NCBI RefSeq assembly: GCF_002563895.1
Contig: NZ_PDJB01000001.1
Coordinates: 3,579,501 to 3,643,500 of the forward strand
From: Pseudomonas lurida
Lineage (GTDB): Bacteria > Pseudomonadota > Gammaproteobacteria > Pseudomonadales > Pseudomonadaceae
Direction of reading: 5' to 3'
Length of the DNA stretch: 64,000 nt
A program made the position numbers and the translations under genes. Under the pieces are notes generated by a model. It was not told the origin of the DNA. It saw only the letters and a program-made list of their open reading frames with translations, and ran no database searches. This document shows positions 1-8,773 of this stretch, in pieces. Position 1 is the stretch's first letter, and each line of letters starts with the position of its first letter.

Positions 1-277
1 CCAAAGCCGCCTGGCGCAAGGTGTCCAGGTCGAACAGCACGCCAGCCTTGAGCCGCGCCTGGCGTTCGAGCAAAGGCCGGTGCAGCCAGGCCGCCCCCAG
101 CCAATAGCCTTGGGCATCCGGCTGTGACGCGGTGATCACGTCCAACAAGCGGGCGTCAGGTTGCAGTGGGATTGCCCCCGGATTGCGTACTTCGCCACTG
201 ACCGTGAGGGTCGCGGCCAGGCACAGATGGCCGCAGCTGCTTAACAGGAGCAACGCCCCGAGTCGTCGAACAGTCAT
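1..277 (-). CDS. yjbG: YjbG/GfcC-type capsule/exopolysaccharide protein (partial, cut by window edge)
   Basis: This is the first ~92 codons of a periplasmic polysaccharide-export accessory protein of the GfcC/YjbG family. The translation starts MTVRRLGALLLLSS with a hydrophobic signal peptide ending near CLAA. It continues into a beta-grasp (SLBB-like) segment beginning TLTVSGEVRNPGAI, typical of this family. The start ATG overlaps the stop of yjbF by 4 bases (ATGA), so the two are translationally coupled. The reading frame runs off the left edge, so the C-terminus and the expected yjbH/gfcD partner are not visible. Assignment rests on the signal peptide, the GEVRNPG motif and the gene order wza-yjbF-yjbG. 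Confidence 0.8.
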   Translation of the reverse strand, partial: MTVRRLGALLLLSSCGHLCLAATLTVSGEVRNPGAIPLQPDARLLDVITASQPDAQGYWLGAAWLHRPLLERQARLKAGVLFDLDTLRQAAL

Positions 278-927
278 CGGGCGTCCTTGCGTGTCGGTTG
301 CAGCTGGGTGATGGTCAGGGTCAGGCTGGGCGCCAGGTGCTGTTCGCTGTGCACGATAAATCCGTCGCCGGGGTCGACCCAGTAGCGATTGCGCGCATGA
401 AACCCAGGGGCCTCTATGTCTTCGTCAATGCGCAGCAAGGCGTAGGGTTTGTCGAGGATTTCAAGGGTTTCAACACCTTTGCGGGTGATGCGGCTGGAAA
501 CCGTGATGCCCATGCGATAACCGTCCACCACGTCGACCTGCCGCGTACTGCGATAGCCGTCCGGAACACGGTGCAGGCCCTGCTGAAACGGCGACTGCCC
601 CAACCAGCGCGTGCCATCCAGGTCGGCGCCCAGGCCAACCGTGCGCACCACCAGCCCATCGCGCACCAGCAACACTTGCTTGCCGGAAGCGACCCAGAAT
701 TGCAGGTCGCCACGCTGGCGAATCAGCGCCATCACGCCTTCGCTGGACACCGTGGTGACCTTGATCTGGGGAAATGGCACGGCATCCACCTGGGCCTGGG
801 TCAGCACCAGCGGCGCAGGCCGGGCCACGGCAGCCTTGAAAGTATCGAGGGAAGCCGTCATCAGCGGGTTGCAGCCACACAACAGCCACGCCCACCCCGC
901 GTAAGTCGCGAATCTCAGACTGTTCAC
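274..927 (-). CDS. yjbF: YjbF/GfcB family lipoprotein, exopolysaccharide export
   Basis: A 217-residue lipoprotein of the YjbF/GfcB family, outer-membrane-associated and linked to group 4 capsule or Yjb exopolysaccharide secretion in Enterobacteria. The N-terminus is a short hydrophobic stretch ending in a lipobox-like LLCGC with Cys19 as the likely lipidated residue. The rest is a beta-rich domain of family-typical length. It lies 12 bases downstream of the wza-like gene and overlaps yjbG by 4 bases, so it is part of a tight yjbE-wza-yjbF-yjbG unit. Its molecular role in polymer export is not established even in model organisms. Confidence 0.82.
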   Translation of the reverse strand: MNSLRFATYAGWAWLLCGCNPLMTASLDTFKAAVARPAPLVLTQAQVDAVPFPQIKVTTVSSEGVMALIRQRGDLQFWVASGKQVLLVRDGLVVRTVGLGADLDGTRWLGQSPFQQGLHRVPDGYRSTRQVDVVDGYRMGITVSSRITRKGVETLEILDKPYALLRIDEDIEAPGFHARNRYWVDPGDGFIVHSEQHLAPSLTLTITQLQPTRKDAR

Positions 928-939
928 GCAGACACCACC

Positions 940-2052
940 CTATCGGCTATTGGCTTCGCTCAGGTTGTTCTGGGTCGACGCGCCGATACCGATGATCGAG
1001 GCGGAAGGCACCAACTGGCTGATAAAGCGGTTCCACCGGGTGATATTGGCGGGGCCGACAAACACCACATCCTGGGGCTGGACATCAAAGTGCGTGGCCA
1101 GGGCCATGGCCGAGGGGGAAGTGGCTTCCAACTGGAACACTTTGGCCGGTTCCACATCGATGTTCTGCGCCCCGCGGATCACGTAGATGGCGTCGGCGTT
1201 GGACGTGTTCTGGTTGAGTCCGCCCACCGAACCGAGCACGTCGGAGAGGCTCATGCTGCGGGTCTTGAAGCTCAGCGCGCGGGGCTGCATGACCTCGCCC
1301 ATTACATAGATGCGCTTGCGATCGTTGTAGGCCAGGTACAGTTGGTCGCCGTCCTTGAGGTAGATATCGTCCAAGCGCGACGGCTCAAGGGTGAGCGTGT
1401 CGAGGTCCAGGCTGTAACGCTTGCCGCCACGGCTGAGGATCAGGTTCGACAGATCGGCATTGATCGGGTCGACACCGGCAGCGCCGAGGGCTTCCGTCAC
1501 GTTCATCGCCACCGTGCTGATCGGCACCGGCCCGGCCTTGATCACTGCACCGGTGATCACGACCTTCTGGCTGGCAAAGCGCAGCACACTTACATCCACC
1601 TGGGGACTGTCGATGTACTGGCGCAGTTTGTCGGTGATTTCATTGCGCAGCGCTTCAAGGGTGCGGCCCTTGGCAATCACCTCGCCCACATAAGGGTAGA
1701 ACAGCTTGCCTTCAGGGCTGACCAACCGGCCATTGGCGTCGATCTGTTGTTGCGGACCCGAGGGGGCGGTCAGTTCCGGGTGATCCCATACGGTGATATA
1801 CAGCACATCATTTGCGCCGATCAGATACGGGCCCGGTTTATAACTCAGCAGTTCTGCCGGGATGGTATACGGCACGTGGGTTGCCGCGTCCATGGCAAGT
1901 AACTTTGGTGTGATTGGAATTAAATCCACTCGGCGACTTTCAGCGCCACCTTCCTGGGTCATCGCCGCCGTGTCCATGTATTGACCCGGGGCCCACATGC
2001 AGCCCTGCAACAATGCAGCGGCCACGGCCGCAACAGCAAAAATACGCATCAT
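940..2052 (-). CDS. wza: Outer-membrane polysaccharide export protein (Wza/GfcE family lipoprotein)
   Basis: The outer-membrane channel for the polymer, about 370 residues. The frame is open to 2112, but the start at 2052 places a clean signal peptide with lipobox LLQGC (Cys18), so it is preferred. The domain order is a Poly_export domain (YLIGANDVLYITVWDHPE, roughly residues 75-160), then SLBB beta-grasp repeats (VVITGAVIKAGPVPIS and IYVMGEVMQPRALS), then a C-terminal helix region. It partners the Wzc/Wzb pair at the far end of the locus, as in Wza-Wzc translocons. Its position inside the yjbE-yjbF-yjbG block resembles GfcE of group 4 capsule operons. Confidence 0.9.
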   Translation of the reverse strand: MMRIFAVAAVAAALLQGCMWAPGQYMDTAAMTQEGGAESRRVDLIPITPKLLAMDAATHVPYTIPAELLSYKPGPYLIGANDVLYITVWDHPELTAPSGPQQQIDANGRLVSPEGKLFYPYVGEVIAKGRTLEALRNEITDKLRQYIDSPQVDVSVLRFASQKVVITGAVIKAGPVPISTVAMNVTEALGAAGVDPINADLSNLILSRGGKRYSLDLDTLTLEPSRLDDIYLKDGDQLYLAYNDRKRIYVMGEVMQPRALSFKTRSMSLSDVLGSVGGLNQNTSNADAIYVIRGAQNIDVEPAKVFQLEATSPSAMALATHFDVQPQDVVFVGPANITRWNRFISQLVPSASIIGIGASTQNNLSEANSR

Positions 2053-2140
2053 AGTGCTAGGACACTCGCGATAATCGACAAGAGAAAAAGACCACTTGGG
2101 CGGGGATTCCAAGCGGTCTGAAAAGCGGAAGGTTTACAAC

Positions 2141-2380
2141 TTAGTTGCTGGTGCCTGTGGTACCTGTAGTGCCGGTCGTGCCCGTGGTCGTGCCGCCATT
2201 GGAACTGCCGCCGCTGTTGGATGCGGCAGCGATGCCGGCAACGATGGCGCTGCCGACCAGCAGGGTTTCCCCGACCGTCACGGACCCCGCGACGGTGGTG
2301 TCGAGCCCCAACGGGGGCTCAGCCGCCAGCGCGGACATACTCAAGGTACTGAGCACAATAATAGCCAGTGGTTTTCTCAT
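2141..2380 (-). CDS. yjbE: YjbE/GfcA-like small secreted Thr/Gly-rich protein
   Basis: A 79-residue protein with a signal peptide (MRKPLAIIVLSTLSMSALAA), a short hydrophobic segment around residues 38-53 and a low-complexity tail built of repeated GTT triplets. This layout matches E. coli YjbE/GfcA, a tiny Thr-rich protein that opens the yjbEFGH and gfc operons. An AAGGAGT-type ribosome binding site lies just before the ATG. It sits 180 bp downstream of manC and 88 bp upstream of the preferred wza start. Its function is unknown. The repetitive tail could be surface-exposed or membrane-anchored. Confidence 0.75.
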   Translation of the reverse strand: MRKPLAIIVLSTLSMSALAAEPPLGLDTTVAGSVTVGETLLVGSAIVAGIAAASNSGGSSNGGTTTGTTGTTGTTGTSN

Positions 2381-2474
2381 AACAGACTCCTTATCGTCAG
2401 TGAGTAGTCAGGTCGATAGTGCCACCCAACTAAACAGCACACCAGACAGAGCACCCTCATGTTAATAAGTTGAA

Positions 2475-2546
2475 AATAACGTTTTACCGGCAAAGCGCCC
2501 GGCCCTGCGTGCATTGCTCACTGTCGAAGTTATCTAAAACGTTATT
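2475..2546. promoter_or_regulatory. 12-bp perfect inverted repeat upstream of yjbE (candidate operator pair)
   Basis: In the 180-bp manC-yjbE gap, AATAACGTTTTA at 2475-2486 is repeated in inverse orientation as TAAAACGTTATT at 2535-2546, with 48 bases between. Each arm has a palindromic AACGTT core, so each could bind a dimeric regulator. They lie about 95-165 bp upstream of the yjbE start. This suggests the export module (yjbE-wza-yjbF-yjbG) has its own regulated promoter, separate from the assembly genes upstream. The binding protein is unknown. Confidence 0.4.
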
Positions 2547-2560
2547 AATTGTCGGAAACT

Positions 2561-3970
2561 TCAGGCGCGGCCGTACTTGTCTTCAAAGCGCACAATGTCG
2601 TCTTCCCCCAAATAAGAACCGGACTGCACTTCAATCAACTCCAATGGAATCACCCCAGGGTTCTCCAGCGCATGTACCTGGCCGATGGGGATATACGTCG
2701 ATTGGTTTTCCGAGACCAGGTAAGTCTGCTCGCCATTGGTGACCCGGGCGGTGCCGCTGACCACGATCCAGTGCTCGGCGCGGTGGTGATGCATTTGCAC
2801 CGACAACTTGGCCCCCGGATTCACGGTGATGCGTTTGACCTGGTAACGCTGGCCGTTATCCACCGAGTCATACATGCCCCAGGGCCGATACACCTCACGG
2901 TGGCTGAGGTGCTCATGTCGTCCCGCCTGCTTGAGTTGGTCGACGATGCCCTTGACCTGCTGCACCTGGTCCTTGTGGGCCACCAGCACCGCGTCCTTGG
3001 TCTCGACAATGATCAGGTCCTGCACCCCGACAGTCGCGACCAATCGGCTATCGGCGTGCACATAAGTATCGCGGGTATCCAGCAACAACCCATCGCCACG
3101 CAAAACGTTACCGTTGGCGTCTTTTGCGCTGGCCTCCCACAGCGCCGACCACGAGCCGATATCGCTCCAGCCGGCGTGCAGCGGCACCATCACCGCGTCG
3201 TCGGTCTTTTCCATCACGGCGTAGTCGATGGAGTCGTCCGGGCATGCGGCAAAGGTCGCCACATGCACGCGAGTGAACGGCAGATCCTGGCTGCCACCTT
3301 CCAGCGCCACGCGACAGGCTTCGAGAATGGCCGGCTGGAAGCGCTCCAGTTCTTCCAGGTAGCGACTGGCACGGAACATGAACATGCCACTGTTCCAGTA
3401 ATAGTCGCCGCTGGCGACGTATTGCGCCGCCGTGGCAGCGTCCGGCTTCTCGACGAAGCGCTTGACCCGGTAACCGCCCTCGCCCTCCGTCGCGCCCTGC
3501 TCGATGTAGCCGTAGCCGGTGTGCGCGCAGGCAGGGGTGATACCGAAGGTCACCAGCTTGCCGGCCCTAGCCAGGGGCAACGCCACTTCCAGGCTGGCAT
3601 GAAACGCCGAAATGTCTTCGATCAGGTGGTCCGCCGCCAGCACCAGCAGGATCGGGTCCTCGGACTCGGCAAGCGCCTTGCACGCCGCCAGCGCGATGGC
3701 CGGTGCCGTGTTGCGCCCCACCGGCTCCAGCAGGATGCTCGCCTGTTCCATGCCCAGCTGGCGCAATTGCTCAGCCACCAGGAAGCGGTGCTGTTCGTTG
3801 CAGATCAACTGCGGCACGGCCACGTTGGCGCCGGTAAGTCGCGTGATGGTTTGCTGCAGCATCGACAGGTGCGCGTCGGTCAGGCACAGGAACTGCTTGG
3901 GGTTCAGTTGCCGCGAGAGCGGCCACAGGCGCGACCCCGAACCGCCAGCCATGATCACGGGTATTAACAT
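2561..3970 (-). CDS. manC: Mannose-1-phosphate guanylyltransferase / mannose-6-phosphate isomerase
   Basis: A bifunctional type II PMI/GMP enzyme of 469 residues, the usual family length. It makes GDP-mannose, the precursor of GDP-fucose. The N-terminal nucleotidyltransferase domain starts [16 protein letters not shown], the GMP pyrophosphorylase signature, and includes the FVEKP motif. The C-terminal cupin (about residues 330-465) carries the isomerase site, with [10 protein letters not shown] as metal-binding histidines and [14 protein letters not shown]. The enzyme belongs to the AlgA/WbpW/CpsB family. It lies 23 bp after the GDP-mannose mannosyl hydrolase gene and ends the sugar-nucleotide section of the locus. 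Confidence 0.95.
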   Translation of the reverse strand: MLIPVIMAGGSGSRLWPLSRQLNPKQFLCLTDAHLSMLQQTITRLTGANVAVPQLICNEQHRFLVAEQLRQLGMEQASILLEPVGRNTAPAIALAACKALAESEDPILLVLAADHLIEDISAFHASLEVALPLARAGKLVTFGITPACAHTGYGYIEQGATEGEGGYRVKRFVEKPDAATAAQYVASGDYYWNSGMFMFRASRYLEELERFQPAILEACRVALEGGSQDLPFTRVHVATFAACPDDSIDYAVMEKTDDAVMVPLHAGWSDIGSWSALWEASAKDANGNVLRGDGLLLDTRDTYVHADSRLVATVGVQDLIIVETKDAVLVAHKDQVQQVKGIVDQLKQAGRHEHLSHREVYRPWGMYDSVDNGQRYQVKRITVNPGAKLSVQMHHHRAEHWIVVSGTARVTNGEQTYLVSENQSTYIPIGQVHALENPGVIPLELIEVQSGSYLGEDDIVRFEDKYGRA

Positions 3971-3993
3971 GAGGGCATCCTTGGGCGAGAAAG

Positions 3994-4452
3994 TCAGAAA
4001 TAGGCACGGGTATTGGCATGCACCCGCTGGCAGAAACGCAGTTCATCCTGTGGCCACCATCGGTATTGCTGGTGTTGCTCCGTAGGGGGCAGCAGGGTTT
4101 CTGCGGGCGCCAGCTCCAGGCAATAACCGAGCACCACGTAATGGGTGTCTGGCCCGGCCCCGGCGTTGGCAAACACGCTGTCATCGTAAAAATGTTCGAA
4201 CACCCCCAGCAGCCGCGCGCTGGCGCGCTCGAAGGTGCGCCCCAATTCGTCGTGGGTGATGCGCCGGAACGCGCTGTCAAGGCTTTCGTTTTTGTGGATA
4301 CGCCCACCGGGCACGAACCAGAAACCATAGGCCGGCCGATTCACGCGCAGGCCGAGAAAAACATCGCCACGGCCGTTGCGTACGACCAGATCGATCGCCA
4401 CCAGGGGCGCCGATGCCACGACCGTTTTGAAGGTCGGTAAATCAAGCCACAT
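3994..4452 (-). CDS. gmm: GDP-mannose mannosyl hydrolase (Nudix, WcaH/Gmm-like)
   Basis: A Nudix-fold enzyme that hydrolyses GDP-mannose to GDP and mannose and may tune the GDP-mannose/GDP-fucose pool. The variant Nudix box [18 protein letters not shown] lacks the usual EE pair, which is diagnostic of the GDPMK/WcaH group. The motif [14 protein letters not shown] also matches WcaH. ATG at 4452 gives an N-terminus ([12 protein letters not shown]) aligned with E. coli WcaH. A TTG at 4461 would instead overlap the wcaI stop. The gene order manC-gmm-wcaI-fcl-gmd repeats that of colanic acid clusters. Confidence 0.88.
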   Translation of the reverse strand: MWLDLPTFKTVVASAPLVAIDLVVRNGRGDVFLGLRVNRPAYGFWFVPGGRIHKNESLDSAFRRITHDELGRTFERASARLLGVFEHFYDDSVFANAGAGPDTHYVVLGYCLELAPAETLLPPTEQHQQYRWWPQDELRFCQRVHANTRAYF

Positions 4453-4457
4453 ACGCG

Positions 4458-5666
4458 TCAAACCTGTACCAGAAAGCGTTGCAGAATGCGTTCCTTGTCG
4501 AGGAACTCCTTGGCGTAGTTCAACGCCACCTCATTGCGCGCTGGCAATGCCAGGACTTGCTCGATCCCGGCGTTCAGCGCCGCGACCGATTCCGGCTCGA
4601 TCAACACCGCAATGCCTGGGTGTTCCGCGCACAGGCGGCCGAGACTGGTGTCGGGGTCGGCGGTGATAATCGCGTTGCCGCCCACCGCCAGGATGTTGGT
4701 GAGCTTGGAGGGCAACACCACATCCGCCACGCCGCGCTTCTGGATCACCAGGTGCGCATCGGCCGAGGCCAGCAGTGCCGGCAGATCCTCGTAGGCCTGT
4801 AAAGGCGCGAACAGCACATTGCGCAGACCGTCGCGCTGCACCCGCTCGACCAGGCGCGCCTTGCCGGCGCCCTGGCCGACGATCAGGAAGACCAGCGCCT
4901 CACGGTGCGCATGGGCTTGGGCGGCATCGAGGATCAACTCCAGGCCCTGCTTCTCGCCGATGTTGCCGGCGTACAACAACACCCTTGCCCCCCTCGGAAC
5001 GCCAAGGCGCTCAAGCAACGCGCGGTTGCGCCGCACCTGGCGAAAACGCGCGGTTTCCGACCAGTTGGGAAAGAACAGCAGGCGCTGGCTGTCCACGCCT
5101 TTGCTACGGGCCTTGTCGAGCATGCCGCTGGAAATCGTCGAGACCCGATCAAAACGCCGCAGCAGCCAGCGCTCGACTCCAAACGCCACGCGCCGCAGCA
5201 ACGAGCCGCCACCGATACCCAGGCCGAACATCGCATCCACTTCATAATCCTGGATGTGCAGCACCGACCGCGCACCGCTGAGCCTGGCCAGGAGCAACGC
5301 CTGGGGCGCGCAGAACAGCGTGGGCACCACCAGGATCACCAGGTCCGGTTTCCAGCGCAGTTGCCCCAGCACCGCCAGCAACGAGCTGGCGGAAAAGCTC
5401 ATCAAGTGCAGCAGGCGCGTCAACGCCGTGGGCTGGCGCGGCACATAAAGCGGGCAGCGGATCACCGTGACGCCGGCGTCCTGCTCGGTACGAAAACGCC
5501 ACGGCGAATAACCCTCACCCACCTGCCACTGTGGGTAATACGGTGGTGCCGTTACCACCCGCACCTCGTGTCCCTGCGCCGCCAGCCAGCGCGCCTGCTC
5601 ACCGCTGTACTTGCCGATGCCGGTCAGTTCCGGGCTGTAATTGATCCCGTACAAAACGATCTTCAT
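4458..5666 (-). CDS. wcaI: WcaI-like glycosyltransferase (GT4)
   Basis: A cytoplasmic GT4/GT-B glycosyltransferase, about 402 residues. It is strikingly similar to colanic acid WcaI, sharing blocks such as YGINYSPELTGIGKY, VVTAPPYYPQWQVGE, VLHIQDYEVDAM and VLPSKLTNILAVGGNA. In colanic acid synthesis WcaI is assigned as the transferase adding the first fucose to the lipid-linked glucose. It probably uses GDP-fucose made by the adjacent gmd-fcl pair. ATG at 5666 shares one base with the fcl stop (TGATG). A GTG one codon earlier is less likely. Lipid-linked acceptor identity is inferred from family only. Confidence 0.9.
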   Translation of the reverse strand: MKIVLYGINYSPELTGIGKYSGEQARWLAAQGHEVRVVTAPPYYPQWQVGEGYSPWRFRTEQDAGVTVIRCPLYVPRQPTALTRLLHLMSFSASSLLAVLGQLRWKPDLVILVVPTLFCAPQALLLARLSGARSVLHIQDYEVDAMFGLGIGGGSLLRRVAFGVERWLLRRFDRVSTISSGMLDKARSKGVDSQRLLFFPNWSETARFRQVRRNRALLERLGVPRGARVLLYAGNIGEKQGLELILDAAQAHAHREALVFLIVGQGAGKARLVERVQRDGLRNVLFAPLQAYEDLPALLASADAHLVIQKRGVADVVLPSKLTNILAVGGNAIITADPDTSLGRLCAEHPGIAVLIEPESVAALNAGIEQVLALPARNEVALNYAKEFLDKERILQRFLVQV

Positions 5667-6643
5667 CACTGGCCCCGCGGCTGTTCGAGGGCGGCGAGGT
5701 AAGCGTTGTAGGCATCACGCAAGCCCTCCTCCAACGGCACGTAGGCTTCCCAGCCGAGGGCATTGATACGGCTCACATCCAGCAACTTGCGTGGCGCGCC
5801 GTCGGGCTTGCTGGCGTCAAAGCGCAAGCGGCCCTGGAAGCCGGTGACCCGCACCAGCGCCTGGGCCAGCTCGGCGATGGTGCAATCCACCCCGGTGCCG
5901 ACGTTCAGGTGCGAACACATCGACTGGGTCTGCTCGCGATAGCGCACGGCGTCGAGTTCCATCACATGCACGCTGGCCGCCGCCATGTCATCCACGTGCA
6001 AAAACTCGCGCCGCGGCCGGCCGCTGCCCCAGATCACCACCTCGTCATCACCGCGCCGGGTTGCCTCGTGGAAGCGTCGCAACAGTGCGGCGATTACATG
6101 GCTGTTTTCCGGATGATAGTTATCGCCAGGCCCGTACAAGTTGGTCGGCATCACGCTGCGGTAATCGCGGCCGTGCTGGCGGTTGTAGCTCTCGCACAGC
6201 TTGATCCCGGCGATCTTGGCCACGGCGTAGGGCTCGTTGGTGGGCTCTAGCGCACCGTCGAGCAGCACCGCTTCGATCATCGGTTGTGGCGCATGCACCG
6301 GGTAGATGCAAGACGAGCCGAGGAACAACAGTTGCTGCACACCGTGGCTATGGGCGGCATGGATCACATTGGCTTGGATCATCAGGTTCTGGTAGATGAA
6401 ATCCGCCGGGTACGTGGCGTTGGCGTGGATCCCGCCAACCTTGGCAGCCGCGAGGTACACCTGGTCCACTCGGTGCCAGGCGAAATACGCCTGCACCGCT
6501 GCCGGGTCGAGCAGGTCCAGCTCATCGCGGCCGGCGGTGAGGATCTGCGTATACCCCAGCGCCCACAACCGCCGCACAATGGCCGAACCAACCATGCCGC
6601 GATGGCCGGCGACATAGATCCGCGCATCAAGATCACGTGCCAT
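5666..6643 (-). CDS. fcl: GDP-L-fucose synthase
   Basis: An NADPH-dependent epimerase/reductase that converts GDP-4-keto-6-deoxymannose to GDP-L-fucose (325 residues). It is an extended SDR with an N-terminal nucleotide site ([17 protein letters not shown]), the catalytic Ser region [10 protein letters not shown] and the YxxxK motif in [25 protein letters not shown] is also typical. The frame extends upstream to 6742, but only the ATG at 6643 gives the correct N-terminus. It starts 2 bp after the gmd stop, so the two are co-translated. Confidence 0.95.
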   Translation of the reverse strand: MARDLDARIYVAGHRGMVGSAIVRRLWALGYTQILTAGRDELDLLDPAAVQAYFAWHRVDQVYLAAAKVGGIHANATYPADFIYQNLMIQANVIHAAHSHGVQQLLFLGSSCIYPVHAPQPMIEAVLLDGALEPTNEPYAVAKIAGIKLCESYNRQHGRDYRSVMPTNLYGPGDNYHPENSHVIAALLRRFHEATRRGDDEVVIWGSGRPRREFLHVDDMAAASVHVMELDAVRYREQTQSMCSHLNVGTGVDCTIAELAQALVRVTGFQGRLRFDASKPDGAPRKLLDVSRINALGWEAYVPLEEGLRDAYNAYLAALEQPRGQ

Positions 6644-6645
6644 GC

Positions 6646-7767
6646 TCAGTTCTCCACGGCAATCGGTGCGTAATGCCCGTGCAGGCGCAACAGGGCATGG
6701 CGCTGGGCAATCTTGAGGTCTTCGCGGACCATCTCGGCGCACATTGCCTGCGCGCTGATCTCCGGCACCCAGCCCAGTTTCTGCTTGGCCTTGGACGGGT
6801 CACCGAGCAGCGTCTCCACCTCTGCCGGGCGGAAGTAACGCGGGTCGACCCGCACAATCACATCCCCCACCAGGATGCCCGGCGCCAGGTCGCCATCGAT
6901 CTGCTCGACCACCGCCAACTCATCCACGCCCTCACCCACAAAGCCCAGGCGCACCCCCAGCTCAGCGGCTGACCAGCGGATAAAGTCGCGCACCGAATAC
7001 TGCACGCCCGTGGCAATCACAAAATCCTCGGGGCTTTCCTGTTGCAGCATCATCCACTGCATGCGGACGTAGTCCTTGGCATGCCCCCAGTCACGCAGGG
7101 CGTCCATGTTGCCCATGTACAGGCACTGCTCAAGGCCCAGGGCGATGTTGGTCAGCGCACGGGTGATCTTGCGCGTCACGAAGGTTTCACCACGCCGCGG
7201 CGACTCGTGGTTGAACAGGATGCCGTTGCACGCATACAGGCCGTAGGCCTCGCGGAAGTTCACGGTGATCCAGTAGGCGTACAGCTTGGCCACGGCATAG
7301 GGCGAGCGCGGGTAGAACGGTGTGGTTTCCTTTTGCGGGGTTTCCTGCACCAGCCCATATAACTCGGAGGTCGACGCCTGGTAGAAACGGGTCTTCTTTT
7401 CCAGGCCCAGCAGGCGGATAGCTTCGAGAATGCGCAAGGTGCCCAGGGCGTCCACATCCGCAGTGTATTCGGGTGAATCGAAACTCACTGCCACGTGGGA
7501 CTGGGCGCCAAGGTTGTAGATTTCGTCGGGCTGGATCTGCTGGATGATGCGCGTCAGGTTCGACGAGTCCGCCAGGTCGCCATAATGCAGGATCAGGTTT
7601 TTATGCAGGGCCTGTGGGTCCTGGTAAATGTGGTCGATGCGCTGGGTATTGAACGACGATGAACGTCGCTTGAGGCCGTGCACGGTATAGCCTTTTTCCA
7701 GCAGCAGTTCCGCCAGGTACGAACCATCCTGACCGGTAATCCCGGTAATAAGCGCGACTTTGTTCAT
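6646..7767 (-). CDS. gmd: GDP-mannose 4,6-dehydratase
   Basis: This SDR enzyme converts GDP-mannose to GDP-4-keto-6-deoxy-mannose, the first step to GDP-fucose. It is 373 residues long, as expected. It shows the Rossmann motif [16 protein letters not shown], the family block [11 protein letters not shown], the catalytic YxxxK in [12 protein letters not shown] and the signature [20 protein letters not shown] at 7767 is preceded by GGGAGA. An upstream in-frame start at 7809 is unlikely. It is the only dehydratase in the locus, so fucose, or another product of the same intermediate, is the predicted deoxyhexose of the polymer. Confidence 0.96.
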   Translation of the reverse strand: MNKVALITGITGQDGSYLAELLLEKGYTVHGLKRRSSSFNTQRIDHIYQDPQALHKNLILHYGDLADSSNLTRIIQQIQPDEIYNLGAQSHVAVSFDSPEYTADVDALGTLRILEAIRLLGLEKKTRFYQASTSELYGLVQETPQKETTPFYPRSPYAVAKLYAYWITVNFREAYGLYACNGILFNHESPRRGETFVTRKITRALTNIALGLEQCLYMGNMDALRDWGHAKDYVRMQWMMLQQESPEDFVIATGVQYSVRDFIRWSAAELGVRLGFVGEGVDELAVVEQIDGDLAPGILVGDVIVRVDPRYFRPAEVETLLGDPSKAKQKLGWVPEISAQAMCAEMVREDLKIAQRHALLRLHGHYAPIAVEN

Positions 7768-7836
7768 GTCTGTCTCCCGATTGATAGGCGAGCGAAGGCC
7801 GTCACCCAAACTTGGGTGTTTGTTAAAAACGGTCAG

Positions 7837-8772
7837 TTACTTCGGTGTGGGCAGGTTCAAGTTATGGCCGGTCAACTTTGAAAGTTCCCGGACAATGGCT
7901 TCCTTATCGTTTAAATGAGCAATCGCGGTTTCCAACTCCAGCACTTTGGCGCCCACCAAGAAGCGGTACCAATAGCCCTGAAGCAGGTGGTAGACCAGGC
8001 CGCTGCGGCCATCGAGAAACCCCAGCTGAATGATGTAGCGCCACAAGAAATAGGCGGTCGAACTCAGGGTGAACGGCACGCGGTTATACACGCGGTTCTT
8101 GACCAGGCGTTTGGCCCTGGCCTGGAACGAACTCTGTCCCGTATGCACTTCATCGCGGATCGCAAACAACCCAAGACGCGCGTTGAGCACTTCGATGGCT
8201 TCGCGGGTGGCGTATTGGTTGTGCTTGTGGGTGAAGAACGTCAGGTCATGCAGGTTATGGTCGGCAAACCCGCCTTCCAGCGTGATGGTGCGGCCCTCGG
8301 CCACCGAGATGTGCTCGTCCATCCAGCGGTCTTCCATGCGCCCAAGGCCGGTGCGCCACAGCCGCAGCATCCTCAGCGGGTAGCGCCCTCCATGGCGTAC
8401 CCAGCGGCCCATGAAAATATGTTTGCGCTTGAAATTGATGCCAGTGATGTCGCTGGCCAACGTCGGCAGGCGGGTATTGATCTGGGCGGCGAGGTCGGCC
8501 TCGATGATTTCGTCGGCGTCCAGGCGCATCGTCCAATTGCCGGTGATCGGCAAGTTATCCATCGCCCACTGGAACTGTTTGGCCTGGTTGATGAACGCGT
8601 GCTGCACCACCAACGCGCCGTGACGGCGGGCGATGTCGCACGTGTCGTCGCTGGAGAATGAATCCACCACCAGCACTTCGTCGCTGAAGGCCTTCACCGA
8701 GTCGATGGCCCTGGCGATGTGCAGGCTTTCGTTGTGGGTAAGGATGATGACGGAGATGGTTTCGCGCTTCAT
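7837..8772 (-). CDS. Glycosyltransferase family 2 (WaaE-like)
   Basis: A GT-A fold transferase of about 311 residues with the start at 8772, 1 bp after the preceding stop. N-terminal motifs are SVIILTHNESLHIARAI and EVLVVDSFSSDDT. The metal-binding DxD-type motif appears as RLDADE, and WMDEHI is a likely catalytic-base region. The C-terminal part has a hydrophobic helix region (YFLWRYIIQLGFLDG) that may contact the membrane. It resembles the WaaE/KdtX group. Donor and acceptor cannot be told from sequence. In this locus it should add a residue to the lipid-linked repeat unit. Confidence 0.85.
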   Translation of the reverse strand: MKRETISVIILTHNESLHIARAIDSVKAFSDEVLVVDSFSSDDTCDIARRHGALVVQHAFINQAKQFQWAMDNLPITGNWTMRLDADEIIEADLAAQINTRLPTLASDITGINFKRKHIFMGRWVRHGGRYPLRMLRLWRTGLGRMEDRWMDEHISVAEGRTITLEGGFADHNLHDLTFFTHKHNQYATREAIEVLNARLGLFAIRDEVHTGQSSFQARAKRLVKNRVYNRVPFTLSSTAYFLWRYIIQLGFLDGRSGLVYHLLQGYWYRFLVGAKVLELETAIAHLNDKEAIVRELSKLTGHNLNLPTPK

Positions 8773-8773
8773 C

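Noticed and set aside
298..1902. Long plus-strand open frame (534 codons) opposite yjbF and wza
   Set aside because: It is antisense to well-supported genes, has no ribosome site and His/Arg-rich composition typical of a shadow frame in GC-rich DNA.
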